A stretch of DNA of 64,000 nt from Chondrilla cf. caribensis (taxonomy: Eukaryota > Porifera > Demospongiae > Chondrillida > Chondrillidae): assembly GCA_964020155.1 (NCBI GenBank), contig OZ026547.1:4199595-4263594 (forward strand), read 5' to 3'. The notes under the pieces were generated by a model, which was not told the origin of the DNA, made no database searches, and saw only the letters and a list, made by a program, of their open reading frames with translations. Both the position numbers and the translations under genes were made by a program. Below are positions 34,207 to 46,710 of the stretch, one piece after another. Each line of letters starts with the position of its first letter. The first letter of the stretch is position 1.

Positions 34207-34545
34207 TACGCAAAAGTGGGGGGGGGAGGGGGGCTCCTTCATCCATCCATGGTGAACATGTTACATGTTTTGGCTAGCTGCTCTTGCAACCTCAGTCAGA
34301 CACTACTTCACAACTAAAACCCCTACATACAGCCTCATGCACACATAATATTATTCATTCACAATCACTAATAATTATTGTTCTAATTTTGGGGGTGGTT
34401 TGAGCATCAGATTGGTGTGTGTGTGTGGGGGGGGGTGGTGGTGGTTGACTCAAGCCCCACCTGCACCCTATTATGCCGCCGTCCATGTATAGAAAATCCA
34501 AATTATCAAGAATGTATCATCTTATACTGCAATGGTATATAATAG
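34207..34545. other. Intergenic with G-rich runs
   Basis: Two strong G runs on the plus strand lie near 34,218-34,231 and 34,426-34,436. No gene. Confidence 0.5.
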
Positions 34546-35712
34546 GAGTGTGAAACTGTACAATACTGAAACTTTTCATGTTAATTACCCATTGGAACCA
34601 TGGACAACAACCACAATTTCAAGGAAATAACAGTAAAAATTGAGTAACAAAGCATCCCATAATGTAATCACAGATAACGGAGTCACATACAGATCAACAG
34701 ACACAGGAGATATGATGTAATGGTCTGTGTACTACTTTCTACTTATTATCTGGTGATGAAATCCTCTGCAAAATGATAAATCCTGGATACCTGATGAGGG
34801 TTATGCTTAGACTAACTCTATGGTATCACATCAGTGTATTTACAACTGTCAATTATTATACCTCACAAAGCACATAACCAAACCCATGTTAGAGCGATGC
34901 AGAAACACTGGCAGTTATGCATATACATCAAGTACATAGGTACATCAAGATGTACACATTCTACCAGTAGATATAACACTTAATAGATCTACGACAATCA
35001 ATGTGCTGTTTTTTGTGATGTTTTCTTTGGCCAACATTACACTGCATCATATGGTTAATGGTGCAATATAGTTTACCATTCACAAGGGAATATATAATTA
35101 TAGGAATGGTAAATTACTTTAAATAAATATACTAGAAGTCAAAATGGAAATAGCATAGGAAATACAACAATAAGAATAGAAATTATGTACAACAAGATAA
35201 AATAAACAATAAACAATGAAATTAAACTACAAATAGAAATGGTAATAGCTGTGATGTGCACAGTGAAAATGTGTTGTAATCGATTTCTTCATTATTACCA
35301 TTCTGTTAGCATATTGAAAAGCCTCATATCAGAGTCATATTAGGGAATCTACTCCCAATTATGTAAATGGAATAGTGGATGCTGTATCTACAAAATCATC
35401 ATCAATATGGTACCTTTCTTAACAAACTGAATGTTTTGGCACCTCAAAATATCAATATCAATAAGCCACTGTCATTGAACAATAGTAGGATAGTTGGCAA
35501 GGAATGCCAGATTGAGGTACACTCACATGCAAGCGGTTGTGTCATTCTGTAGACAACAAACGCAAACAAGTCAATGGACCTTGAGCAGGCTGTGTGCATT
35601 GAGAGTATATGCATATAAGCATAATACAGTATATGACTGTCATGATAAATGTCAGTACATTATATCTACAACGTGGAAGTGAGGCATAGTTTTGATAATA
35701 ATAATCAGCTAG
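34546..35712. repeat. ~1 kb repeat family, region-2 copies (first part)
   Basis: 34,546-34,980 matches 740-1,140, including one degenerate 35-bp minisatellite unit near 34,950. 35,455-35,710 matches about 400-650. The sequence between (34,990-35,440) is AT-rich and without a recognised feature. Confidence 0.65.
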
Positions 35713-36078
35713 AATCACGGGTTTACCACCAATCCACGGACCAGAAGACAGAGATGAACTGACTTCACATCGGTAATCATCAGAGTCAGGCCGGCAGGAC
35801 ACACATCAAACAGCGCAGCAGCTTCGTCAACACGATGACAAGAGACTCCCCGGTAGGGCCCAAAACCTAAACTAGTGTAGCATGTCTGGACCCTACAGTT
35901 CCGCGCGTGCGCATACTGTGTGTATAGGAGGGTGTGTGCAAGGTGCAGTGTGTGCATAGTAAAGTGTATGCAACGTAAATGTAAAAGCACGGCCTAACTT
36001 ACGTGCGCCCACGGGCAATAATAAAGGAAAAAGGGTGGTGAGCAGAGAGCCGTGTGGTTCCGACAACATAGCCTTCGC
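35713..36078. other. GC-richer unique insertion in the repeat family, promoter-like
   Basis: The two flanking segments belong to the repeat family, but these ~365 bases do not. They are richer in GC and CpG than the surroundings and contain GCGCGTGCGCA (35,903-35,913), an NRF-1-type site. On the minus strand one frame encodes CRPDSDDYRCEVSSSLSSG, which has the D-x-D-Y-x-C look of an immunoglobulin-like strand F, but it is short. It may be a captured gene start or exon. Confidence 0.45.
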
Positions 36079-39000
36079 AGCATCCCATAATGTAATCACA
36101 GATAACGGGATCACATGCAGATCAACAGACACAGGACATAGTATACCCCAAGTACAAAGGTACATCAAGGCGTACACAACCTACAAGTAGGCTTAACACT
36201 CAGTACATACATTATCTTTGCTATGTTTTTATTTTTTATATTGTTTGATGTGTAGGCAGATCACAATGCTGTAGAGCAATTTAGGCCTACATAATATATT
36301 CATGCATATGGCATAGACTCCATGCTTGATCTTTACTACTTCGGGTTTGCAGCAGTCAGTGTTGATTGGTGTAACATCATGTTCTCTGTGTGTGAACTAA
36401 TTGCTATGTGATGGACAGTCTCTACAAGTCAACCAGGTTGCCTGATAGGGACAGTCTAGCTTTCTAGACTATCCGCCATCATGTTGAACATTTCTTATAA
36501 TATTATTGTCACATGTTGATATACGTAATGCCAATAATTGTGGCAGCTGCAAACAAACCCTATGTCAATCATTAAGCCATTGTCTTTGTAGGCTAGGTGG
36601 CAAGGAATGCCAGATAGAGGTACACTCACCAGCCGTTGTGGCATTCAGTAGTCAACAAACACACACAAGTTAATGGACAGTTGGGCAGGCTGTGTACATG
36701 TAGAGTATATGCACATAAGCATAATACTGTATATGACTGTCATGATAGACATCACTACATTATATCTACTACATGGAAGTGAGGTATAGTTTGAACTATA
36801 ATAATAATCAGCTAGTGTGGCACTGATAATGAACTTTCCATGGCAATTACCCATTGGCACCATGGACCACAACCACAATTTTCAAGGAAATAACATAAAA
36901 AATTAAGTGACTATGCATCCCATGTTCTATTAATAAGAATAAGGATTTTGTTTCAAAAATGGCTCAAGACCCATAGGCGTAATGAAGTGTCCAATGGTGT
37001 AAGCTATTCATAAAGATCTGAAATTTTCTTCACAAAATTAATGGTCCATGTTGGAACTGGAATCACATGCAGATTAATACATCCATAGAACAAATAATGT
37101 GATTGTATTTGACAATGTACTGCTTTTGCATGACCACCTCATCTACTAATGCACTACATATTGCAGGGCAATCTCATACATCTGCTGGTACACTACCTGT
37201 CTCAAGCATGAGAAGCTCATGCATTTACAAGTTTACTAATCGTTTTATGTATGACAAAATCAATTACAATAACTACGACACTATAAAGGGCAAGTTGTTA
37301 AAGTATATTGAATTTCATTACAAATGGTCATAGGTTTATGCTAAATACGAGATGTTACTATTATACAACTACCCCAATTATTATTATAACTGTCAAATTC
37401 AAATACACTTGATATGATTATATATACATGTACAATATCAATAGTTGATACTGTGCCTTATAGGGATGACAGAGAAATATTGTAATAGCAGATACGTACT
37501 AGTTAGATACTTGGTGGGATTCCAATCGTATGTCCCAAAAAGTTTTACATAGTCAGGTATATGTGATATTATACATATCATGTGTGCTTGTGTGTGTGCA
37601 TGCATTCGTGCGTGCGTGTGTATGTGTGTGTTAATCAACAAGTACCCAAAATCCCGCTATTCAAAGAAGGTGGCGCTTTGCACCAAATCGATTTCCAGCT
37701 TCCACACAAGGAAGCCATCGATCAGGAAATGGGGTAGACTATGCCTGGCAGAGTCTATTGCAATCATAATAATATTAACACGAACTGCCTTACCTGTACA
37801 GAAAGTAGCGATGTACATGAGGAAGGCAACAACGTCAACAATATTTAGGTTTACATTTGAGTAATCAGTAAAATCTGCTTGAAGTGTAGGCAGATCACAA
37901 GGTTGCTGCACGATTCACACCTACATATTATATTCATGCATATAGCATAGACCTGTGCTTGATCTTTACATCCCAGATTACCAGCAGTAAGTGTTGATTC
38001 TAGAACAGCTTGTGCCCTGGGTGTACACAAAATTACTATGTGTGCTAGAGATCTCTACAACTCTCAATCAAGGTTGGCTGATAGGGACAGTCTAGCTTTG
38101 TAGACTATTGTTGGTGTGGAAAATATATTATGTCATATTCATGTAATACTGATAATTGTGGCAGTCTTACTCCAAAGAAACACCTATGTCAATCAATAAG
38201 CCATTGTCATTGAACAATAGTAGGATAGTTGGAAGGAATACCAGATTGACGTACACCCACCAGCCGTTGTGGCATTCTGTAGACAATTACACATGCATGC
38301 AAGTTAATGGACCTTGATCAGGCTGTGTGCATTGAGAGTATATGCATATAAGCATAATACTGTATATGACTGTCATGATACACATCACTACATTATATCT
38401 ACTACGTGGAATTCGAAGTACACTGTTTCAACAATAATAATCAGCCAATGTGGCACTATAAATAATGTACAGTTTACTAGTAACTACAAATAGTAAAAAA
38501 TACTAGGTAGATATATATGCATAGCATATGTAATCTCAAATATCACGCGGGAAACTGTACAATACTGAACCTTTTCATGGTAATTACCCATTGGCACCAT
38601 GGATAATAACCACGAGTCAAGGAAATAACAGTAAAAATTAAGTGATAAAATATCCCATAATCTATTCACAAGAATATGGATTTTATATCAAAAATGGCTC
38701 AAGGCTGAAGTACTGAATTATCCGATGATGTAATCTATTCACAAAGATATGAAATTTTCTTCACAAAATTAATGGATCATGTTGGAACTGGAATCACATG
38801 CAGATTAATAGATCCGTAGAACAAGTAATGTGATTGTATTTGTACTGCTTTTGCATGACCACCTCATCTACTAATGCACTACATATTGCAGGGCAATCTC
38901 ATCCATCTACTGATACACTACCTGTCTCGAGCATGAGAAGCTCATACATTTACGAGCATAATAATTGTTACATATATGACAAAATTGTTTACAAAGAAAT

Positions 39001-39261
39001 ATATGACTAGTGGCAAAGATTAGGTTTAGGTTAACTTTGAGATGTTACATAATTATACAACTACCCCAATTATATATACCTTTCAAATACAAATACACTC
39101 CCACATGATTAATATACATGTACAATATTAATAGTTGATACTCTGCCATATAGGGATGACATAGCAATACTGTAATAGCAAATACTTGTATACCTGGTCA
39201 AATTCCAATTGTATGTCCAATTAGGATTTTCACATTACTCAAGTATACATGATATACATAT

Positions 39262-39263
<2 letters not shown>
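36079..39263. repeat. ~1 kb repeat family, region-2 copies (second part)
   Basis: 36,080-37,380 matches 4,070-5,310 closely. 37,850-39,263 matches parts of 50-600 and 5,330-6,590. Embedded at 37,657-37,911 is a decayed copy of the unknown exon seen at 6,884 and 39,380. Minus ORFs at 36,645-36,878 and elsewhere parallel those in region 1. Confidence 0.7.

Positions 39264-39346
<83 letters not shown>
39264..39346. repeat. (GT)n microsatellite
   Basis: Uninterrupted GT tract, the counterpart of 6,592-6,768. Confidence 0.98.
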
Positions 39347-39348
<2 letters not shown>

Positions 39349-39379
39349 ATCAACAGCTCAACAACACTCCCGCTGTATA

Positions 39380-39857
39380 CTACTAACAGAGAAGGGGGCG
39401 TTTGCACCAGACCCATTTCCACCTTTGACATAAAGAAGCCATCGATCAGGAAAAGGGGGAGGCTACGCGAGACTATGCCTGGCAGAGTCTACTGCAGTCA
39501 TAATAATATTACACACGAGTTTTACCTGAACAAAAGTAGCGATGTATATGTGAAAGACAACAACATTTCCATCATCTTTCCTCTCAGGTTCTTTTTCTGG
39601 CGTCCACTGATAGGCATAGGTCTTCAGAACTCGGCGAAATCTTCGAAAAACATTAGGACAAGAAAGGAGTCGGGTAATACTGGACATCTAAGAAATCGCT
39701 CATACAGTAAGGAGGGATCTATCCCGATTCTTTCTACCTTTAAGTTAGGAAAAGTAGTAGTCTTCCATGCGGCCATCGTCTTCCAAAGAAACCGTCTCTT
39801 CGAATTCCTCGTCGAGTTATAAAACTTTGAGCATATACTAGACGCCCAAGGCGGCAA
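39380..39857 (-). CDS. Candidate coding exon(s) of unknown function, copy 2
   Basis: Counterpart of 6,884-7,240. The minus-strand frames again read EKEPERKDDGNVVVFHIYIA, then TFVQ, and PSLLYERFLRCPVLPD. Relative to copy 1 it carries +6 (near 39,740) and +3 (near 39,662) base indels that leave every frame open. Function unknown. Confidence 0.35.
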
Positions 39858-40825
39858 TTACTGGACTTTATGTTGGACGTCTTGTAGCTGTTCATACTTA
39901 CGTTCATTTTCCAATGCTTTAAATGCTATAACTGATTTGTCTCAGGTACATTAGTTGTTGCTATCAGCTGAAACCCACAAATTGGGTAGACAATATCCAC
40001 GTAACTTAGTGAAGTAATAATTATTGTGCTAATCATAGAAAATTCTGGTGTCCAAAAATCACCTTCATCAAATATTAGTCTAGACCCTACTTTTCATCTT
40101 CTCGGTCTGAGCATAGTTACACAATACTAGGATGTATTATATAGTAGGATTTGAGTAGTCTGGAAGGCTATAAAACTTAGTCATCCTTCAATGATATTCT
40201 CCTGGTCTTGTGATGAAGTCATTACTTGATTCATAGGACAATTATCATAATCACTCATGAATGCAGTTCAGGACCTCCCCAGCCCTTGATTTGCGAAGAA
40301 TTGTGTGACCACTAGGAGTTTACACTGAAAACATGCCCTGCTTTCAGTTACACCAATATGATCATGTCATATACACATGCCTGTGAAGATGGATGTATTC
40401 ATTCTGAAACATGCCATTGGGCTTTGCAGTAAAATTTAATTCAATCCCATTAAGAGATAATTTAAAGCTTATTTCATAACATCTGAAACAGCATAAAATG
40501 TCTGTCATGGACTGAACGTTAACCTCCATCAGATTCATAACATTTATTCAGCCCACTACATGCACCACGTGACTAACCTGAAAGGAATTGATCAATGAAA
40601 AATGATTACTGTACAGTGTGATGGAATTCAGCATAATTTTATCTCCTCCTATGTATTTCATACCATGTATGCAGGCAGTACCGCATAATTTGATAAGTGC
40701 TAGTTGACCTTTTCTAATTTTCCTTGAAGAAAGTAGGAAGTGCATGATCATTTAATATCTGATTGCATCCAATAATGATGACGTATTGTTTCGGGATGTA
40801 ACTTTAGGTTACATTTGACCAAGTC
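39858..40825. other. Upstream region of galectin copy 2, no gene seen
   Basis: Closely matches 7,241-8,230. No supported ORF. Confidence 0.5.
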
Positions 40826-40833
40826 TATAAAAA
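40826..40833 (+). promoter_or_regulatory. TATA box of galectin copy 2
   Basis: TATAAAAA, 68 bases before the exon 1 ATG at 40,894. Confidence 0.8.
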
Positions 40834-40893
40834 GCCGTTGTCACTGGACTGCAAGTAGTTGCAGAGGAATTTGCTGTCAAAGTGAGCCATATC

Positions 40894-41108
40894 ATGACCA
40901 TGGTGCTACTGGTATATTGGATGCATTGTGATATAATGTGTCTATTCTTCTCTCTAGTCACACCGTCTGTACTAACTACCGAGGTCATTTTGAAGTACAA
41001 AAGCTCCCTACTGAATTATAATTTGAAAGTGAGTAATATATGTATTTTATTTATGACTTAATACGTACATTGAATTGATCTTACAGACTGTCTTCATTGT
41101 CTCCATTG
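40894..41108 (+). other. 5' exon and 22-nt mini-exon of galectin copy 2 (uORF)
   Basis: Exon 40,894-41,028 (donor AAA|GTGAGT) and mini-exon 41,087-41,108 correspond exactly to copy 1. Joined to 41,597 the frame ends in TAA two bases before the galectin ATG. Confidence 0.55.
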
Positions 41109-41612
41109 GTTAGTATATTCTGAACAATGTTCTCCCACGCCAAATGTTCAATGATGTCGAAAATAAAGTTGTTCAGTATTCAGTATAAATGTCAAAACCA
41201 CTGGATGTGGAATAGTGCCCTGCTACAACTAGGAGCAATGTTACTGCTTCTAGTTAGTTAGCTAGTTAGTTAGTTAGTTAGATTGATTACCTTCAATCTA
41301 TCTAAATAATTAACTATAGCTGTGTGCAGTTGGCACAATTAAGTAATTTGATATTTCACAGCAATAAGTTCCCCGAATTGGTCTTACATCTCAATGAAAA
41401 CATCCCTTTGCTTCAGATCACAATAACAATATCTTACCATATTTCTGCTTAGCTAATAATATCATCTGATATAATATTCTCTGCAAAGTCTGCAATACAC
41501 CCTAGTATATAGGGATATCGAAATGGACAGCCACAATGATGTCCATTTGTAACAGGCATTCAATTGTAATTACTTGTGTTTCCTTCCCCATTACAGTTTG
41601 GAGAGCTTAACT

Positions 41613-42110
41613 ATGCCATCCTTCATGATGTTGGGATTCCTGATTGTTGCCTTTGCTGCAGCAGCCACTATGTGTACTAAGGTGTATGCGATAGACCTTT
41701 GGCAATTCGATGTGGGAAATGCTGTCGTGGGCACCTACACTGTTCCAAGTTCTTCTCGCACGAATATAAATCTGCAGGATGGCACTGGACGCGTTGTTCT
41801 TCACGTTGACTACCGCAGAGATTGGACTTACCAAGGCAAGAGATGGCAAAACACTATTCTTGTCATCACCGGTAACGCGGATGGAACCTGGAATTGGGGG
41901 AATGCAAAGACAATTAAAAATAAGAACTACGTAACTGGAACTGACATAACTTTTAAACTTGTAGCAAAAGAGAATGCCTTTGAAATTATAGTTAACCATG
42001 AGTCAATTACATCCATTGGTTACGTTGTTCCTGTGAACACTATGTCAAGAGCATATATGGAGACCGAAGCTGACGATTGTGAGCTCAAATCACTTGGAGT
42101 CGAGATATAA
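41613..42110 (+). CDS. Galectin-like secreted protein, copy 2 (165 aa)
   Basis: The start follows the TTACAG acceptor at 41,591-41,596. It has the same signal peptide and galectin-like core as copy 1, with LHVDYRRDW, QNTILV, GTWNWGN and FEIIVNHESI. It differs from copy 1 at about eight residues (for example Q for K after DLW, N for D in TWNW, FKLVAKENAF for FKIVAKDNDF). Against copy 3 I count five nucleotide differences over 498, so copies 2 and 3 separated recently. No disabling change is visible. Confidence 0.65.
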   Translation: MPSFMMLGFLIVAFAAAATMCTKVYAIDLWQFDVGNAVVGTYTVPSSSRTNINLQDGTGRVVLHVDYRRDWTYQGKRWQNTILVITGNADGTWNWGNAKTIKNKNYVTGTDITFKLVAKENAFEIIVNHESITSIGYVVPVNTMSRAYMETEADDCELKSLGVEI

Positions 42111-42304
42111 GCAAATGAATTTCCAGATAATCAACTCAATTTCAGAATTAACAATTATAATGGTCATTATTTTTATCAAACATTTATCTTAAGGTTCCCT
42201 TTAGCTGGTGGGAATTATTGAACTCTATTACTCACTTATATTGAACTTATTCATATCTTATTATATTCTACTAATTGAATTTGCTTTAAAAATGACAAAA
42301 TGCA
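42111..42304. other. 3' flank of galectin copy 2
   Basis: Shared with both other galectin copies up to about 42,305, where similarity to copy 1 ends and block B (shared only with copy 3) begins. Confidence 0.6.
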
Positions 42305-43837
42305 TGCATTATCAGGGCCCTTTCATGACTTGATGAAGGTAGCGCATAGTTTAATAATAGAGCTATATAGTCAAAGACGGTTTCGGGTAGATAGAAGCTT
42401 CCTCGGCCGAGATATACAGGATTGTCCGCTCACTATTCGTTTACGAACGACTCCTTCGCTTTAATCTCACCGAGTCAGTTCGTTCATTTTCTCGAGACGA
42501 TCATTCTATTACTAGGCATTAGTTCAGTACTATAGCTAAAGTCAGCGAAAGTTTTGAGTCGATAGAAGCTTCCTCGGCCGAGATATATGGGATTTTTTGC
42601 ACCCTATTTTTTTGACGCCATTTGGCGTCATTGGCCGTTTAGGGTATACTGGCGTATAATCGGTTAAAATGTTTGCTCCGTCGTTATGTATCGGGCATCT
42701 AAATGGGCCCATCGATCGTTTAAACATAGTTCAGTACTATATACACCACACAGGCAGTAAAACTAGCCATTGACCAACTGTAAGAAGATCGATTGTGCAG
42801 GTTGGTGCTACCCAAGAAAAGGGAATCATCACGTTTCTTTGAGTAAGGTCATGCAGTGAAGGTGTGGGTTATCAATGACATGACATGACCAGATTCCCTA
42901 CTCATGTATTTTCCTGGAACAATAATATCTATTTAAGGATTCCGCCTCTTTGATCATTTGGTGGTTTGAATGTCACCTGTATCGTCTACTACAGTTTGAG
43001 TGAGCAGTAGTGATTACATCATCCCTAAAATTTACACTTGAATCATTTTTTCTCGAGTACGTAGTGGCTTGATGCACTGTAAATTTTGAGACTTTATTCA
43101 TATACTTGTTTTATGTAGCAGTTGTACTGGGATGCACCATCAGATCACCCATTACATTGATGGATTCCGTCCTTTAAGAAGGACTTGCTTAGATGCTTGA
43201 ACATTACTCATATTTGAGATCCAAGGTGAATATTCTTGGAAATGACTGCGGTCTTGTCTATGATTGCATGTAGATTTTGGAAACAAAAGTGCTCAATTTT
43301 GTTTTGAAGTGGCTGTGATTATGATTGGTTTAAATACCTAAATATATAATTGTATTGCCCACTTTAGGTAGATCAGCAAAGTTACTGTAACATAAGACTA
43401 AGAAGAGACTCTGAGCTGATGACCTTGCTGACGTTTGTCAAATCATTTGGAGACCAGCTAACTTCTGAATCAACACCTGCTGGATCACTCTAAAGCTAAG
43501 TTACCAATTCACAGCATTCTGTAATACACCACTACAGGAGAGATGGTACCTCGTTACCATGCCCGTGTAGGACACAAATGCTTGAATGCAAATGGTGAAA
43601 TGTACTATGCCACTGGACACTGTGCTCTACTCAGTTCTCCCTTTTCTCCTCAAAGTGAAGGCAGATTATATTAATAATCTGGAAATATATTGATGTCACC
43701 ACTGCCTACATTGGTATTATACCCCTGATTTATCTGAATAATTTGTCTAGCTCTGAATTTATATGATGGACACATGACAGACTGAGAGCTGCAACTCTTT
43801 GTTCACTTATTGTTTTGATGGCATCCTCTATCACCAT
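42305..43837. repeat. Block B, copy 1, 5' part (duplicated at 59,147-61,172)
   Basis: Nearly identical to the second copy apart from the MITE there. It includes two direct copies of GATAGAAGCTTCCTCGGC with CGAGATATA (42,391 and 42,561), about 170 bases apart, and a palindromic GACGCCATTTGGCGTC at 42,614. The CpG density around 42,380-42,590 is above background, so this may be promoter sequence. No coding region is identified. Confidence 0.7.
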
Positions 43838-44071
43838 TTATTCTCCCTGATTTGAGCGGGAAGCTCCCCACCTGTTAATCCACCTATCCTGTGAATAACA
43901 TTCCCAGCAGTTGACCATGGCTTTGGGTTGGGTGTAGTACCACCCACACCCTTCATGCTGGTGAAATTCTCCCCCTTTACATGCATTAAAACTGGCCCGC
44001 CATTTGTCTGTGGAGATGGATTGTACAGTTTTTAGGTAGCCAAGATTATGGGTATTCTCATTCTTGTTCAA
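43838..44071 (-). CDS. Unknown Cys/Trp-rich ORF, identical in both block B copies
   Basis: The minus frame is open for 77 codons between stops, without an initial ATG (first ATG is internal, at MVNCWECYS). It encodes CKGGEFHQHEGCGWYYTQ, then NCWECYSQDRWINRWG. The C/H/W spacing looks like a small metal-binding or disulphide module, and it could be an exon. The product is identical in the copy at 61,173-61,406. A degenerate relative (GCTTTGGGTTGGGCGAAGTA) lies near 56,810. I do not recognise the family. Confidence 0.35.
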   Translation of the reverse strand: MNKNENTHNLGYLKTVQSISTDKWRASFNACKGGEFHQHEGCGWYYTQPKAMVNCWECYSQDRWINRWGASRSNQGE

Positions 44072-45732
44072 TGGGGATTTGCTCTCTCATGGAGGATGTA
44101 GTGTGTCTACAGTGAGAGGACTGAATTTCCATGTCTACACCATTATACGTTGCTGTTGAGCAAACATTAGTTGGGATTACATTCTACATGTAATATTTGT
44201 ATTGTGTGCACTGTGTGCAGTTTGAGCAATTCAGTGGAACTCACCTAATGCAAATCCAAAATGTTTCATGTGAATTTCATAAGACAACAGTTCGATTTCA
44301 ATGGGATGAAAAATGACATTTTTGTTATGGAAGACATTTTAGTAATAAATGTGTGGAGTGAGTTCCACTGCATTTGTACACTGATTACAAACATTCCCTG
44401 TTTGTACACAGTGTACATGTATGCTGTACTACCACCAAACACATTACACTTGTACATGGATTTATCAGTCTTGTTCTGTGTACACAGAGGTTTGTGATGA
44501 CAATTTGGAGAATTGGGGGCAATCTCTCAACATACTCGCCCTTATTTGCAAATAAATGAATCAGCATTATGTGCTAACAGGTATGTGGGACATTCATTGT
44601 TGATTTTATATTGAATCTCATGCAAAGTCTTCTGTTTGAATAGTCCATGGAAAATTCTATTCTCAGACAACTGTATGGAACTGACCTTTGCCCAACATGG
44701 TTTGGTGCCAGGTGAGCCACATTTCACTCACTTCTCACTCAAATTTTGCACATACATAAGCACACACAGAGAATAATTAAACATTTGTTTAATTTCATAG
44801 ATGATAAACTTTTTATGGAAATCATTTCAGTAGTAATTTTTTCCAGGTATCTTCCGCTGGATCCAGTGGTGTCCTTCCTCCTGTGTACCCCGCCCCCATG
44901 TCTCCACGATGCTGTCCTGTCCTGCCCACCTACCTCATCCTGCCCACTTGCTACCCTAACCTGATGTGACCTGTAAGTCTGGTCCTTTCTGAGCTGCATC
45001 ACAACAGTCAAGGTAAGGGCATGTGGACCTCACATGTTTTATTTTTAATTTCCATGATGTTTGTTACGTGGTTTTCCTTTTGATTTCTTTTAATTTCTTT
45101 TAATTTCTCCGTGAATCATTTATTTTTAATAATTTGAGTAACCTGTGGTTAGAATTGTTCCCTTCTTTTCAGCGGAGGGTTGGTACACCGGTATCAACTA
45201 GGTAAGGTCGTCTCACTCACCATCGATGGAGGAGCAAGGAGGGGCAAGAAGATGCACTTGAAAGTTCTTGCTATCCCCTAGGCCTCCCCCCAAAATCCCC
45301 TAGTGGTGATATTTAAAAATCGTTCGAATCAGCTCATCCTTTTTGCCCGGGATATAGTGGGCATGGGATTCATACTACACACAGAATGTAGCCACTGGCC
45401 AAAATTTATTAATGGTTGTGGGGGTCCTGTGTCCTGTGACATGTTGCAGTGGTCGACTTGGTCGTATAATGTGGTATGTTGTGGGCCACTTGGCCAGGGG
45501 TGGGTTGCATGGTGGGTTTGTTATGTTTGCATACAGTATGCACGCATACAGGTATATGCTCCTGGTCGTGTCCTGGGTAATGATAGCAGGAGGATATACA
45601 GTTCTGGTAATGTCTGTCTCCTTTGAAAGTTCGTGCTATGTACGCACCACACATCCTCACAATACGATGCATTGTTGGGCTGCATGGTTTGCATGATGCA
45701 TAAACATACAAGGCCTATAACATGCTTTGTAC

Positions 45733-45760
45733 GTGTGTGTGTGTGTGTGTGTGTGCGTGC

Positions 45761-45838
<78 letters not shown>
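45733..45838. repeat. (GT)n microsatellite
   Basis: GT tract with GC interruptions. The counterpart at 63,122-63,192 is shorter. Confidence 0.97.
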
Positions 45839-46415
45839 ATATGTGTATGATAATTTAATAATTTGAGTACTGCTGAAATAGAATTTCATATCATTTATAT
45901 AAATGTGGCATGTGCAACAAAAATATATCCCATTTGATCTTCAATCGAAATTGGCCATTATGTAGCTATATTGAAAAATGGATGTATCATAGTCATTTTG
46001 GGCTATTTCCGTTTCTTCCCATGTGTCAGAAGCTTTTGGATACTGTAGATCAGAATTGGCTATTTTGCGAAAGGAACTGTTAAGCATTCTTACATATTTT
46101 CCGTAAATTACTCCCGTTACACAATATTACCAGTTTGAACCTGTTACTGAACAGCTGTTCGAAACATGAACATAGCCCATAGTTAATGACATCAACTCTG
46201 TATTCAAGAAATAGAAAGGAAGGCTTAATGCGTACTAATTTTCAATTGTGTATGGCTAACTAACCGAACTGAATTTGACATTCATATTACTATAAATACT
46301 TAGTCTAATTCACAATTAAAAAATTGGCCTCAAAATTATCACAAATTGTTCATTTGGCATTTCCCACGTGCAGGAAGTTGGCACTGTCCATTGGGACACA
46401 TTTCTGCCGTGCGCG

Positions 46416-46416
46416 T

Positions 46417-46464
<48 letters not shown>

Positions 46465-46490
46465 TATATATATAAATATATATATATTTA
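46416..46490. repeat. (TA)n microsatellite
   Basis: TA tract with TTATATA interruptions. The counterpart is at 63,774-63,813. Confidence 0.95.
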
Positions 46491-46710
46491 AAGCATGTTA
46501 TCAGCTACTTTATAGTATTTCTTCAACCCTCGTGAAATAGGGTAATAATGTGGTTATGATTCAGTTTTGCCTGCAATATTGCTACAATGCTGCAATGCAA
46601 TACAGTTATCCAACAAATGCATGCATACAGTGCGGCAACAATTGAAATCCATAAAGTGTGACATTAGTAGCTTCCTCATGCATTTGGTTGTATTTGTGCA
46701 GTAGTCTTCA

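Larger units (their letters stand above)
44072..46710. repeat. Block B, copy 1, 3' part (duplicated at 61,407-64,000)
   Basis: It continues the duplication with a few percent divergence and small indels. It includes a pyrimidine-rich stretch with repeated GCCCACCT-like words (44,860-44,970), a GT tract (45,733-45,838) and a TA tract (46,416-46,490). The many short ORFs differ between the copies and show no recognisable domain. Confidence 0.75.

Noticed and set aside
34218..34436. Two G-runs as quadruplex regulators
   Set aside because: They are isolated runs in non-coding sequence with no gene nearby; too little to support a function.
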